Positions 40,187 through 55,621 of a stretch of 64,000 nucleotides of DNA are shown here, piece by piece. Both the position numbers and the translations under genes were made by a program. Source of the stretch: Boletus sp. NGJ (Eukaryota; Basidiomycota; Agaricomycetes; Boletales; Boletaceae). Location: NCBI GenBank assembly GCA_019096195.1, contig JAGTXK010000055.1, positions 682,001 to 746,000 of the forward strand, written 5' to 3'. Below the pieces are notes generated by a model. That model searched no databases. It was not told the DNA's origin and saw only the letters and a list, made by a program, of their open reading frames with translations. Each line of letters begins with the position of its first letter. The stretch's first letter is position 1.

Positions 40187-40576
40187 CTGGAGGAGAATGG
40201 GGTTATGGATCAAAGGGCTGCTGCAACGGTTGCGAGACGGACTGATGGTCGAAAAAGGAAAGAACACGACTGTGCAGCTACAGAAGTTGGAACGGCCCCC
40301 GCGTCGCTGCAGACCTAATCGCAGTCGCGCAGGCGCACAGCACCGCCCGTCCCGCTGTCGAGACCACCGCCCCTTTGCCCTCGTCAGCATCGTGCAGCAC
40401 AGCGCCCACGCTGGTGGTGTGTGACGTGACCAGTTGTGACGTTTGATCACGGCGGGGTGGTTCATCGATCCCGCCCGTAGTACTTACTGGCCCACCGACA
40501 CCACCCTCGACGCCCTCCACAGTCTGGCACAGATCACATACGTCCTGCAGACATCTGTTCTGCCATCCTATCAACC
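40187..40576. promoter_or_regulatory. Divergent promoter, proline-tailed protein / PP2A B56
   Basis: 390 bp between two start codons. GC-rich, with no obvious TATA box. A minus-strand open frame running through it is a shadow. Confidence 0.5.
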
Positions 40577-43086
40577 ATGAAGGGTCTCAAGAAATCTTTT
40601 GTGCGTCCGCCCGCCGTCTCCACTTGCTCGCTATCTTGACTTTTCGTGCACAGCTCAGGAAGAGTTCTCAGGACTCTGCGTCCGCAAAGACAAAGGACTC
40701 CAAGTCACAGCCTGCGCCCGTCTCCGCCCCCCCGCCTCCGCCCCCAAACACCACGAAGCCTCTCCCCCAGCCCGTCCCCACTATCCAAGCTCTCCCAGGC
40801 GCATCCGTCAACAACACCACCAACCACTCCCTTCCCTCTCAGGCACAGGCTTCATACAACCGCGCACCACCCACCGCTCCAGCCCAGTCATCCGCCCCTG
40901 ACCGTAGATACAATTCAAACCAGTCCTCCCCGATCCCCCCCATCGTCGTTGTCAGCTCTGATCCTGCCACAGACCTCGCCCCGAGATCTGGTCAGTTCGG
41001 TTCTCCGGAGCGTACTTCTTTGGGCTTGGATCTTCCTGGCTCCAATGCCACTCCCCCACGCGCCAACACCCTCAATCGTCTCCGCTCTGGCCCTCGTGAC
41101 ACCATCCCCATCGTCGGAAAGCCTCCCCGAAAACAACGCAGCAGTCGTTTCGTCGTCACAGAAAAGGTCGAGATTGAGCGACTTGCCCCTTTCACCGGTT
41201 CGTTCTCCCCTCTCCTTCCGTTTCGTGTTTGTTTGAATACCCCATAAGAGGTGCCTCCTTCGGAAAGGTCTCAGCTCTTCATCAAGAAACTCAACCAATG
41301 TCGTGTATTATTCGACTTTAACGATGCAAGCGCGGAGCTCAAAGGTAAACAAATTAAAGCGCAGACTTTGCACGAAATGCTTGAGTACATCACCACTCAA
41401 CGAGGGGTGATCACTGAAAATATATACCCCGAGGTTGTTAATATGGTGGGTCTCTTGGCTGCTTGTCAGTGACACCATAACTTAGGGGTCGTAGTTTGCT
41501 GTCAATCTCTTTCGTTCTATACCCCCTCCCGTCAATCCCACAGGGGACGCATTCGATCCGGAGGAAGATGAGCCTGTTCTCGAACTCGCCTGGCCTCATC
41601 TTCAAATTGTCTACGAGTTTTTCCTTCGATTTGTTGAAAGCCCTGACTTCAACGCAATTCTCGCAAAACGGTACATCGACCAGTTATTCGTGCTCAGTCT
41701 TCTTGAGCTCTTTGACTCCGAGGACCCAAGAGAGCGCGATTTCCTCAAGACTACACTTCATCGTATATATGGCAAACTCCTCAATCTCCGCGCATTCATT
41801 CGCCGATCGATAGGCAATGTCTTCTACCATTTCATCTACGAAACGGAGCGGCACAATGGAATCGCAGAGCTCTTGGAGATTCTCGGTTCGATCATCAATG
41901 GCTTTGCGCTGCCTCTTAAGGAGGAACACAAGATATTTTTGGCTCGGGTTCTTGTCCCGCTTCATAAAGCCAAGACCTTAGCGCTTTATCACCCTCAGCT
42001 AGCCTACTGCGTCGTTCAGTATTTGGAGAAGGACCCATCCCTCGCGGAAGAAGTTATGCTGGGATTGCTCAAGTACTGGCCCAAGGTCAACTCGCCAAAG
42101 GAAGTCATGTTCTTGAACGAGGTCGAAGAAGTCTTGGACGTCACCGATCCTGCCGAATTCCAGAAAATCCAAGTCGCACTGTTCCAGCAGCTTGCGAGAT
42201 GTATCAACAGTCAACATTTCCAGGTGGCTGAGCGAGCATTACTATATTGGAACAACGAATATGTTGTCAACCTCATGAGTGACAACTTGGCTATTCTCTT
42301 ACCGATCGTCTTCCCTGCGTTGTATACAAATTCAAAGTCTCACTGGAATCGGTAAGCTTTGCCTTCGTTGCGAGGATGGTTGGATTCGACAGATACACAG
42401 GACAATACATGGAATGGTATACAACGCTCTCAAATTATTCATGGAAATCAACCCAGAGCTGTTCGATGCAACATTGCAGCAGTACAAACAACGCAAGATT
42501 GAGTCAGTATTCTCTCTCTGGCACTCCCGAGGAGCACGCTGATCGGACTACTTTCAGTGAGCAACAACATGCAGTTGAACGATATGAACAATGGCAAAAG
42601 GTGCATGAAAAGGCAGTACAAAATGCTGGTGGTAAGTTCCCAAAGGGATATAGACAGGTGGAACGATTACCACCGCCACCACCGTCCATCGGCGATGACT
42701 CGGATATCTTGGAGTTGTCAATGGAGTTGAACGCGGTGTCAATTGACGGTGAAGTGCCGGCAGAATTGGATGAGAGCGGGATTGAAAGGGTACCGATGGC
42801 GGACCCCGGTCTGGATGTTCGTGCACCCGACATGCAAGTGTAGAACGCGTACTTACAGCTACTTCAGCGCGAGTACCCTCACGTGGGGAGCGAACATTCG
42901 CCTATTTCACAGAGTCCTCATGTGCGGAGGAAGAGTGTCTTGCCAGGTAACCCGTCTCTCCTTTGGGGATGTGGAACAAGTTGTTGACCTACATTGTCAG
43001 TTGATCCGTCAGTTATTCGCGATCTCCAAGCCCACCGTAGTCTAGATGACACGATTGGCATCGGAGGGCACGCCAACGGAGGGTAA
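40577..43086 (+). CDS. RTS1: PP2A regulatory subunit B56 (Rts1-like)
   Basis: Targets the PP2A phosphatase to substrates. A disordered N-terminal region of about 200 residues ([16 protein letters not shown] ..., Pro/Ser-rich) precedes the HEAT-like B56 core. The core includes [94 protein letters not shown] and [20 protein letters not shown]. It runs on to [20 protein letters not shown] and [20 protein letters not shown]. The C-terminal region continues past 42843: introns at about 42842-42860 and 42952-42996 lead to [12 protein letters not shown] and a final [10 protein letters not shown], stop at 43084-43086. Core motifs match the family along their length; the exact C-terminal exons are less certain. 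Confidence 0.92.
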
Positions 43087-43480
43087 CTGGACCCATGTTA
43101 CTGACAGACATTTATTTTCTACATGTCGTCGCTAGCTGTAAATAGCTGAGCCGGCGTCCCCCGACACTGATGTCCTTTATCAGATGATGATGTCTCCAGC
43201 CTATTTTCCCTTTCGTTTCTCATTCCTCGTCGCTCGCATGACCAAAGAATAATCGTGCTATTCTCAGTTTCTGCTTTTTTTTTTTCTTCACCGTCGGAGC
43301 ATGCAGTGTGCACATATGATTTTACCCGCCCGGATCCATGTACCGTACACGTACAGATCTGCTAGACCTTCACCTGGCCAGCGCCGATGTTTAATACTAC
43401 GTAGCGGTACGGTATGTTCAGTGTCTCCGCAACAATCTGGGCAAGCATCGGATATTATCTAATCATACTACGTCAAGGAA

Positions 43481-43515
43481 AGAACCGTCTAGAACAGCGA
43501 GAGAAGGTCCTGGAA
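43481..43515 (+). promoter_or_regulatory. Possible heat-shock element upstream of HSP70
   Basis: GAA triplets recur about every 10 bp (43482, 43492, 43503, 43513). The first part reads AGAAC CGTCT AGAAC, which fits nGAAn-nTTCn-nGAAn with one mismatch. It sits about 20-55 bp upstream of the TATA box, the expected place for HSF binding. Confidence 0.4.
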
Positions 43516-43535
43516 TGACGCAGAATATCACTCTG

Positions 43536-43542
43536 TATAAAA
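43536..43542 (+). promoter_or_regulatory. TATA box of HSP70
   Basis: Perfect TATAAAA about 140 bp upstream of the HSP70 ATG, followed by a C/T-rich leader. Confidence 0.65.
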
Positions 43543-43678
43543 TCTTGCCCGCCCAAACACTCCATCCTCACTAATCTTTGTTCTTACTCCTTCTCGTCGT
43601 CCACCTCAGTAAGTGCTCATCGCACCCAGCAACGACTGGCACCAGCTTACCTTCACCATCAGCCGACATCTCCTAACA

Positions 43679-45897
43679 ATGACAAAAGCTATCGGTATCG
43701 ATCTTGGCACAACCTACTCGTGAGTTTGTGCCCCTCTCCTCGTCTTGCATATTCTCAGCAGGATTTTCATTTCTTAGTTGTGTCGGTGTCTGGCAAAACG
43801 ATCGCGTGGAGATCATCGCCAACGACCAAGGTAACCGGACGACACCCTCCTATGTCTCTTTCTCCGAGAGCGAGCGTCTCATTGGTGATGCCGCAAAAAA
43901 CCAAGTCGCCATGAACCCTCACAACACGTAATTCTATCTCTTGATCTTATATTTTCCATGGCTGACACGCCCTTCTCGTAGCGTCTTCGATGCCAAGCGT
44001 CTCATTGGACGCAAGTTTGACGATATCGAAGTGCAGTCTGATATCAAGCACTTCCCTTTCAAGGTGTTCAACAAGACCGGAAAGCCCTACATTTCCGTTG
44101 AATATCGTGGCGAGACCAAGGAATTCGTGCGTTTCATCTACGATGAAACCAGTTCTTCTTCTGACCGTTATGACAGTCTCCGGAAGAGATTTCCTCCATG
44201 GTCCTCCTCAAGATGAAGGAGACTGCCGAATCATATTTGGGTGACACTGTCACCAACGCTGTCGTCACTGTCCCCGCTTATTTCAACGATTCTCAACGTC
44301 AGGCAACCAAGGACGCCGGTACCATCTCCGGCCTCAACGTCCTTCGTATCATCAACGAACCTACTGCCGCTGCTATCGCCTATGGCCTCGACAAAAAGGT
44401 TTCTGGGGAGCGTAACGTTTTGATCTTCGACCTTGGTGGAGGAACCTTTGATGTCTCCCTCCTTACTATCGAAGAGGGTATTTTCGAAGTCAAGGCTACT
44501 GCCGGTGACACCCACTTGGGAGGCGAGGACTTTGACAACCGTCTTGTCAACCACTTTGTTCAGGAGTTTAAGCGTAAGAACAAGAAGGGTAAGCAGTTGT
44601 CTATCTTCAGTGTTGGTGGTGCTGACTGTCATGCAGATCTCTCTTCTAACCCCCGTGCCCTCCGCCGTCTTCGTACGGCATGTGAGCGTGCTAAGCGCAC
44701 CCTCTCCTCTGCTACTCAAACATCCATTGAAATCGACTCTCTTTTCGAGGGCATCGACTTCTACACTTCACTTACTCGTGCTCGTTTCGAGGAGTTGTGC
44801 CAGGATTTGTTCCGCAGCACCCTGGAGCCCGTCGAGAAAGTTCTTCGCGACTCCAAGATCGACAAGGGCAATGTCCACGAGATTGTCTTGGTCGGTGGCT
44901 CTACTCGTATCCCCCGCATTGTGAAGCTCGTCTCCGACTTCTTCAACGGAAAGGAGCCAAACAAGAGCATCAACCCCGACGAGGCTGTCGCCTACGGTGC
45001 TGCTGTCCAGGCTGCCATCCTCTCTGGTGATACCTCTGAAAAGACTCAAGACCTCCTTCTCCTCGATGTTGCTCCCTTGTCTCTCGGTATCGAGACCGCA
45101 GGAGGTGTCATGACCGCTCTCATCAAGCGTAATACCACTGTTCCTACCAAGAAATCCGAGATCTTTTCGACATACTCGGATAACCAACCTGGTGTTTTGA
45201 TTCAGGTGTACGAGGGTGAGCGTGCACGCACGAAGGACAACAACTTGCTTGGCAAGTTCGAGCTTTCTGGTATCCCACCTGCTCCTCGTGGTGTTCCTCA
45301 GATCGAGGTCACCTTTGACATCGACGCTAATGGTATCCTGAACGTCTCTGCGTCTGACAAGACCACAGGCAAGTCTAATCGCATTACGATCACCAACGAC
45401 AAGGGTCGTTTGTCGAAGGAGGAGATTGAGCGTATGGTCAACGAGGCTGAGAGGTACAAGGGTAAGTTATCAGTCGGGTCGTTTCGGACTTGGTGCTGAA
45501 GTTGATGGTTTTGCTCGTAGCTGAGGATGAAGCCGCGGCTGCTCGCATCCAGGCCAAGAATGGCCTCGAATCCTATTCCTACAACCTCCGTAACTCGCTC
45601 ACGGATGAAAAGCTTGCTGATAAGTTCGACGCCGCTGACAAGGCGAAACTCAAGTCTGCTGTTGATGACGCCATCACATGGCTTGATGCTTCGCAAGAGG
45701 CTTCGAAGGAGGAGTACGAGGAGAAGCAGAAAGAGCTCGAGGGCATTGCCAACCCGATTATGCAGAAACTCTACGGTGCTGCGGGTGCTGCGGGTGGGTT
45801 CCCAGGTGGTGCACCAGGCGGCTTCCCCGGCGGTGGTGCACCAGGCGGTTTCCCTGGTGCTTCTGAAGACGGGCCAAGTGTGGAGGAGGTTGATTAG
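43679..45897 (+). CDS. SSA: Cytosolic HSP70 chaperone (Ssa type)
   Basis: ATP-driven chaperone. Starts [19 protein letters not shown] (phosphate-binding loop 1, split by an intron). Next come [20 protein letters not shown], then after an intron [60 protein letters not shown] and [20 protein letters not shown]. The linker [20 protein letters not shown] and substrate domain follow. The C-terminus has a GGFPGG-rich stretch and ends in EEVD, the TPR-cochaperone docking tail of cytosolic members. About five short introns, three of them in the first 550 bp. Length of about 640 residues fits Ssa. Upstream TATA and possible heat-shock elements suggest stress induction. Confidence 0.96.
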
Positions 45898-46162
45898 AGG
45901 GCTCGCTGATCACCGGAGTCGGCTTGTGCTTGCATACGTTGTTTGATTTCATTGCATCATGTCCATACGTTGTATTCCATCGAATAATTTCTACAACAGC
46001 TTGTACGTTTATACAACGCATCTTAGCATGAATTTCACCTTTTTATCCCGGGATAGCAACATAAACTTGGCTGAGCTGGCTCCATTTGGTTGGATAACTG
46101 GCCACAGCGTTGGTGACCTTGAACCTTGATCATCCGCTGTGCCAGTGACGAGTATACACACA

Positions 46163-48882
46163 ATGGTTGAACAAGTAGCCCGACCTGCGACGCGGTCGAC
46201 ATAGTGCGTCCATTTCTAGTCACGTCAATCAGGTGTTCACCTCGACGAGTAGTCGCATCTTCCAGCAGTTTTTTCATAGTGGTTTCACACTTTCCAAGCT
46301 CAGGGATGCCGTTGGCCAAGGACAACTGTTACATCCCTCAGATGGAGCCATCGGAATCCCAGGCCGGAGTCTAGCGTGGAAGGTGAGACACAGCTATCGA
46401 TACATCCCATTGGTCAGATATGCTCATATCGTGTCTGACAGTTGTTTCTCCTGAAAGATGAGCCACTCGAGCTACCGCCCAACGAGGTGCCAAACATGCC
46501 CATCGAACTGCTTCGGAGTTCCCGTAAGCAGTTCTCGGAGCTGCTGCTGGACAAGATGAGGGCCCCCGACGGGGGCTACGATGAGAGCTTTGTCGTGCCT
46601 GGTCTTACGATACCGAGGCGGAAGACACAGCCCACGGCAGACTTGGAGATGAACAATCCGTTGAGTTTGCACGACGAGGTACGTGGTACATTCATTCTCT
46701 GCATGTCGGGCATTGTTCATGGCAAACAGAATCCATGGAGAGCGTGGTTCGCTGCCGTAGACCTTCGAAAGACGATCCAGCAAGATGTTGAAAGAACGTG
46801 AGTAAAAGTGAAACTTGCAATCAACGACGATCACTTCCACATGCACGTAGATTCCCAGACATGGGGTATTTTCGAAACCAAGACATCCAACATCAATTGA
46901 CGAACGTTTTGTTTCTTTACTGTCTGATGCACCCGGACATCGGATATCGACAAGGCATGCATGAGTTACTCGCTCCTCTGTTCTATGCTACCGGTAAGTA
47001 ACCATTATCACACTGCCTTGGGTAGTCCCTCCGTTCCCTTACCCTTCAGTCTGCTCATCTGTCCCTATCCTAAGCTGAAGCATAAATGATGTCTTTGGCC
47101 ATAGATTTTGACTCTGTAACGGAATCGGAATCGTCGGGATCAGACCCTTTGTTCTCAGAATTATGTTCTCGATCATGGGTTGCTGCAGATTCTTGGGCGC
47201 TGTTTTCCTCGTTGATGCGCAACATCTCGCACTGGTATGAATGGCGGGAGCCGACCTCCCCGCCATCATTGTCTCGCGGATCAGTAAACTTGGAACCGTA
47301 TGTCTCCCCAATTATCCAGACATGCAACAACATACAGGGCACACTTCTAAAGTCTGTTGATCCTGTGTTGCATGATGCGATGCAGTCTGCGGGTGTCGAG
47401 CCCCAGATATATGGTTTGTATGTCAGCGGTCCACTCCGTATGTTTTCTACTGACATATGATAAAGACGATGGCTCCGCTTGCTATTCACGCGAGAATTCC
47501 CGATGAGTGAAGCCATGATGCTGTGGGATGGGTTGTTTGCCAGCTCAGCTCCTATTTCCGATATCATACAATGGACATGTGTCGCGATGCTTATACGCGT
47601 ACGAACGAAACGTACGTTTAGAATTATGGGTCAGCCGCTGAATACTGACAGTGTCGATACCTAGTCATACCATCAGATTACAGCACTCAACTGATGCACC
47701 TTCTGCGATATCCACCATGTCTAGTCCACGAAGAGGGAGCTCCGCACCACATACTACTTCTTATCCAACAGGCGACAGCCCTGGAGGTACTCCACACACC
47801 CTCTGCGGGTGCATCGCTGACAATCGAGAATCGTAACCTTTTGAATATTCCCCTCGAACTCCCAGAGCCTCCAATGGTCGTGAGACGAAAAGCGCGTCCC
47901 ACCGAGAGAACGCATCAAACGACTTCCTCGGAGCACATATTGGGAAGCCCTTCGGCAGAGGGTCTCCGCCAGCAACCCTCGTTTCAGCTCGGCTTCCCAG
48001 AACTTATTGCCCGCGGACTTCTGGACCGTGGTGAGACTCTAGGCATTAACAAGACTGTCATGAATGCCGTGTCCGAGTTAAAAGTGAGGTTGCACGGCCC
48101 TTTCGAGGTATATGTACTCAAATGGCATACAGCGCAATCTTCCTGATCTGGCTTCTACTCTCATTCGACCTCCGTCCTTCGGGTCGTCCTCAATTTCCTC
48201 CTACCCGCTTCTCGACGAACGAACGCCGTCGGAGAGATACTCTTCGGATCACCGTAGTGGATTTGAATCTGCACGTGAACTAGCAGAGCTTCGGCAACAG
48301 AATAAACGTCTTGGAGAGGCCGTCGGATGGATTTTGGAGACACTAAATAAAGAGGTGGACGAACAAGATGGGCAAGAAGCTTGGCAGGTACAAAGGAAGC
48401 AATCGTTGGAATCTCTATCGTATGTGCAAGATGTCCTGAGTGGACAGATTAACGAGATAGATGAACGGGGGCTCTGGGGAGAAGAAGAGTTTAAAAGACG
48501 CTGGGAGGCACGCGAAACATCACCGTCGGTCGCAACGGCGAGGTCTGGGTCACCTCGGGACAGTCGGCGATCTACGCTAAACACTCCTATTCCCTCGAGC
48601 GTCAACGAGACACTGCGTGGATTCATTTCGTCGCAAGCAGCTCGGGTGGTATCTGCTATGCCAGATCACAGCCGTTCAGCCTCGACAGGTACGCCGGTCG
48701 TTTTGCGTGCAACGTTGCCGCGGGCGCCCGTGCGGGTATCTGGCAATAACCCTTTCCAGAGGGCTTCAGAGGGCAATGTCCCACATGCGCGGTCGGTAGC
48801 GGCAAATCGGACGGTAGTCGGTAGTGATGCATTGGTAGATGTAGTACCCGTGCAGCACGACCCGCTCGGTGTGCTCAGGTAG
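46163..48882 (+). CDS. TBC-domain Rab GTPase-activating protein (TBC1D5/Gyp6-like)
   Basis: Stimulates GTP hydrolysis by a Rab. Pieces in order: LSKLRDAVGQGQLLHPSDG, GRSLAWKLFLLKDEPLELPP, NPWRAWFAAVDLRKTIQQDV plus ERTFPDMGYF (arginine finger in the R of ERTFP), LFLYCLMHPDIGYRQGMHEL (glutamine finger in YRQGM). Then follow DSWALFSSLMRNISHWYEWR, DPVLHDAMQSAGVEPQIYGL and RWLRLLFTREFPMSEAMMLW. After the TBC fold a coiled coil (SARELAELRQQNKRLGEAVG) and a Ser/Arg-rich tail end HDPLGVLR. Both catalytic residues are present. The acidic stretch TESESSGSDPLF in the middle of the TBC domain resembles TBC1D5. The start is uncertain: I use the ATG at 46163, which splices after MVEQ into VFTSTSSRIFQQFF. 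Confidence 0.87.
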
Positions 48883-49017
48883 AGATGTAACTACAGTACA
48901 TAGATTTTCTGGGTAATTTTATGTCGGAGGCCACGCATGGGAAATCATGCGCTGCATTACCTTTTTTCGCGTATCGTGACCCGCAATTCGCCCTCTTGTC
49001 TCTCCTCGCCGTTCACA

Positions 49018-51594
<2,577 letters not shown>

Positions 51595-52027
51595 GTTTAT
51601 TGGCGTCCAAGGGAAGTAGGGTATGAGACTGAGTAGATCTTTCCTGTCTCCTCTGTAGTCATGCCGGATTGCTGGAATACAATCTGCTCTTTCAGCACAT
51701 GCCTATCACTTACAAGGACGCACTTGTGGATGTCATGCGCTTTCTCGTCCCCAGTCGTACAGCTGATGCATTCCTCTATTGTGACCCGTGATCATACATG
51801 ATTCAGCCATCCTACAAGTGCTACGGGGAGATCGATAACGCAAGAAAAGTTACGTATGGAGTACCTCATTGGACTGATTCCCTGGACCGCCAGAGAAAGT
51901 AGATCGAGAGCAGCCTAAATCAAAGTCAAAGCACCATTAATGCCCGCGGGGGGCTTCGAATCGCACTCTCACGTCGTGGTGCATGAGTGAGTTTGGAAGG
52001 AGTCGGTGTCTAAACAGACAAAGGGTC
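51595..52027. other. Convergent 3' region, SDH1 / FAN1
   Basis: About 430 bp between facing stop codons. Contains a GC-rich inverted stretch near 51941-51954. A T-loop-like string near it does not fold into a tRNA. No gene seen. Confidence 0.55.
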
Positions 52028-55000
52028 CTACGACTCTCTTGGTCTCTTGGAAGGTGTGGGTGACATAACTCCGGATGGACTGGCGTTGCGCTTCAACGGA
52101 CTGGATGTCCCATCGATGCACGTGGATGGAGCGATTGCCGTTCCAAAGGAAGCGACAACTTGTAGGTTGACAGGGCCCGGTGAAGAGCATGCACCAATTG
52201 GAACTGGCTGCTCCTCCAGTATCGCATGTGGATCCTCGAGTATGCTCGGGAGGGCATCTGCATCTTCCGTGTCGACCAGCATCTCTTCTTCATTTCGGAG
52301 CGTTTTCTTGGCTGTCTTGCGGGTGCGCTTGAGTGCTCGCGCGTTCGGCTTCTTGTCGGTTTCATCCCCGCTCTCCACGATGCGACATATTTCTACCGCT
52401 ACCGGGGCTTTCAGTAGAATGTCAATCCAAACCTTGACGGGGCATCAGTATCGCACAAATAGCGTACGTTACACGCGTACCCGTTGGTTCTCTTGGAGAG
52501 TATCACCAGGGCCCTTGACCTCCACGAACTTGCAAGTGCCTTTTTCAGTGTTCCACAGGAATAGGTCTGGACCACCGGATGTTCCAAATGTGTAGTGTTC
52601 ACAGAGAACGCGACAAATGACAGAGAGTGCCTTTCCGCCGATGCACTGTTTGATGTCCATTGATGAGCCAATGTGGTCATACGGAATTTGGAGTAAATTC
52701 ACCGTTACAATGTCGACAAGGTCTTGGCTACTAAACAAGTCCCACCGAACACCAACGCACCATGTCCCACTGGCTCTGTGCTCGGCGTCGACGGCTCCGA
52801 CGAGATCGGCACCTTTCCCTGCTTCGATGGCAGCGAGTCGCTTTTCCATGGAATCTTTCCGAGCATGATAAAAAGAGTCCTCCGCAATGTCGAGAGGGGC
52901 AGTCTGGTAAGGTGTCTCAAATGCACCAGGAATTGATTCAAAAATGATGTCCCAGAAAAGGAGACCGAATAGCATGGCGATAACCCGAGTTTCACAGTGG
53001 ACCCTGGATGAATAATGATTAGGCAGCACGCAGAGATCGTGAGGGGAGATGCGAACCCCCTAAACCCTTTTTCCTCGTAAATTTGGAGGGCACGAGCCTC
53101 AACAGTCAGTTCCTCGCCATTCCGACCCAACCAGAGACTTTTTCCTTTCGGCATATCTGACTGCACCAGAGTGAGGAACTCTTGCAAGTACTTTGATCTA
53201 TAGCCTTACCGATGATTCACGGCGAGAAGGGGGTGCCACACTCGAGCTGTGCTCGAATTTTACTGAGATAGCCACAGGTGAATAATAGCGTTTGATATCC
53301 TGATGTCCTTGCTGCGATGCATTGGCGTTGATGCATCTGCCTGTCCGATCGAGCTTCAGACTGGCTGCTCGATGTCTGAGGCGGACAGCTTCGAATACTA
53401 CTTCATCGGCATCCACAAGGGTGCCATCGCATGTATGTCGCTCTTTGACAGGTATCTTTAGTTTGTTTTCTAGCCTCCCAAGACGCCTTTGAAGCTTAGG
53501 CCGGCAGACTGAGCACTTTTAGCACTCGCAAGTCTATCCACATTGCGAATCTTACCGATATGTGTGTCGGGATCTATAAGAGCCTCCATAACCGCATCGA
53601 ACGCTCGTTCCGTGGTCTTCTCGTCCTTTGGAAAATGGGTCGAGAGAATTAGTGCTCGCCGTTCATGCCACCTCCCACGCTGCCCTCTTCGCCACCTCTT
53701 CTGTGCTAGAAGGGCTTCTAAAACATCTAGTTCTCGTTCGTGCTCCCCAAGAATACCGAGCACAGCACTACCTTTGCAAATAATTCGTGTGAGAACATGT
53801 CCTGCAAAAAACATTCAGCCATGAAGAGACAGTAATCACCAATTTAACAAACCGTAATGGAACCGTTCTAGTCCATTTGCTCGGCCATCCTCTTCACCGT
53901 TGATCTTCACGAGTTCCTGCCAGCGGGGATACACTCGCTCAAAAATGTCCTTTACCAAGCGCGCACCCCGCACGCGAGTATTATCAGGCTTGACGACGGG
54001 CATCGTATCTTCGTCCTCCCCTTCTCTGCTGCCGTTTGCATTTCTGGGAGCAACGGGTGTTGATAAGAATCTGGAATCAGGGGTTCGGCTCCCAGCCACT
54101 CTACCACCCAAAAGAGGTACATTCCCAGCAAGCAGCATGTCCACCTGTCCTTCGAGAATTAGTACTTCTTCATAATCAAGGAGAGCTTGGCGAGAGGGCC
54201 AAATATTCCTGGCGCGTTCAAACTTGTACCCAGGGTAGGCTCGTTTACCGAAGCGGGTTAAAAGTGCCGCGACGAGTATGGTAGGAGTGTATTGAGTTCT
54301 GGAAGGAACAGGTGAGAGTATGTCACACGAATTGAATGATGGCGACATACATGCGGAAGTACACGAGGTTTACTCGATGTATCACACCGAAAAATTCTTC
54401 GTTAACTCGCACGCATCTGCCTTCGAGAGAGGATGAGTCATGAACACTCTAACTCCGGGGCACATACCTATGCAGCGGAGCACAATCTCCCTGAGTCTAT
54501 CTTGCTGAGGCCGCATCTTGTTAAATGACAGTTTGGTTTGCTGGTAACTACGACCTTTGGATGGAGTGACACCCTCCCTGCAAGCAAAGCTTGTTAACGT
54601 TGATTGTGAGGATGATGCATCAAGGAGGCCTTTGATGAGATGGTCTTTCTGCAAGGGATACATTCAGCTTGACATCGTTTGGCAATGGAAGACCCACCTT
54701 TTGGTTTGTCTTGAGTTTTAACTGTTTAGCGACATCTTTGAGTTCGTCCACTCTCAAGCACTCTAGTAGACTCTTCAGATCCATTTCTCGTTCGCTCCTG
54801 GCCAACGCGAGGGGTCTGTTCTCTGAAGAGAGCTCCGACACTCCTACATCTGCCAACGCTGGCTTGTCTTGTTCTTGTTGGAGATTCGCGACACTCTCGC
54901 CCATTGTAAGGTCGACGATCCCTTGTTCTTCTGACCCTTCCTTCTCGACGACATCTGATGGTCCTGGACTCACTTGGCACAATTCGTCGATCGCTTCTAC

Positions 55001-55512
55001 TATGGCTGAAACGGAACCAAGTTCGCCTTCATACTTCAAAGTATCGAGGCGGTGCCAAGTTTCCTGCTTTCTCAGCAGCAACTTCACCATGAGGAACCGC
55101 GCGTTATCTTTCCCAAGTGTGAATGACTAGTCGGAGTAGGAGATGGATTAGCGTACATGAGAGATGGGCAAAAACTGTCAGGAGCGCGAATTCCTCATCA
55201 CTTAGCAGATGTGTCTCCTCCTTGATCACGGTACTAACCATGTCTGAAGATACATGAGCCTAACCCCCTGAATTACAAGAGAAACAAGAAGCACCTTCGA
55301 AAACGCGTACGTATGTACTGATATTCTGCTCTCCATCTGGTCGACCCGGACTCGTTTAATTTAGCGCTCGGCGAGCCTGGGACCGATTGAGCGAGTGTCT
55401 GCAAAATTGCGCTTGCCTGCGCATCTGGCTCGTCTTCAGTCCAGACTTCACCGCCTGAGAACACGAGCGCGTTAACCGAGACTGCAGACGAAGGATCCAA
55501 AGTGCGATTCAT
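52028..55512 (-). CDS. FAN1: FAN1-type structure-specific nuclease (VRR-NUC)
   Basis: Nuclear nuclease for interstrand crosslink repair. Starts MNRTLDPSSAVSVNALVFSG. N-terminal parts give LRKQETWHRLDTLKY and the SAP-like LECLRVDELKDVAKQLKL. The TPR-like middle gives YKFERARNIWPSRQALLDYE, VYPRWQELVKI, ERELDVLEALLAQKRWRRGQ and RGRWHERRALILSTHFPKDE. The VRR-NUC domain has PGAFETPYQTAPLD, DIKQCIGGKALSVICRVLCE, TSGGPDLFLWNTEKGTCKF and the signature VEVKGPGD. A tail of about 110 residues with basic KRTRKTAKK and a proline/serine end (PTPSKRPRES) may hold a nuclear signal. Catalytic residues of the PD-x(n)-ExK motif are present. About ten introns. The order of conserved blocks equals that of human FAN1, though the N-terminal UBZ finger is not seen. 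Confidence 0.92.
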
Positions 55513-55621
55513 GGTGAAAATGACTCAGGACATATCCCTGAGACACACACCGCGATCACGTGACCGTAAAGATTGGATTGGATAGAAACATAACAGACAT
55601 AGCGACTCAACAGTGCAATTA

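Larger units (their letters stand above)
43087..43678. other. Intergenic region containing the HSP70 promoter
   Basis: About 590 bp after the B56 stop and before the HSP70 start, with a pyrimidine run near 43275-43287. No gene seen apart from the HSP70 promoter elements listed separately. Confidence 0.6.

Noticed and set aside
51935-51990. Possible tRNA, because of a TTCGAATC string next to a GC-rich inverted stretch
   Set aside because: The arms flanking the loop do not pair on either strand, and no acceptor stem or anticodon arm can be drawn.
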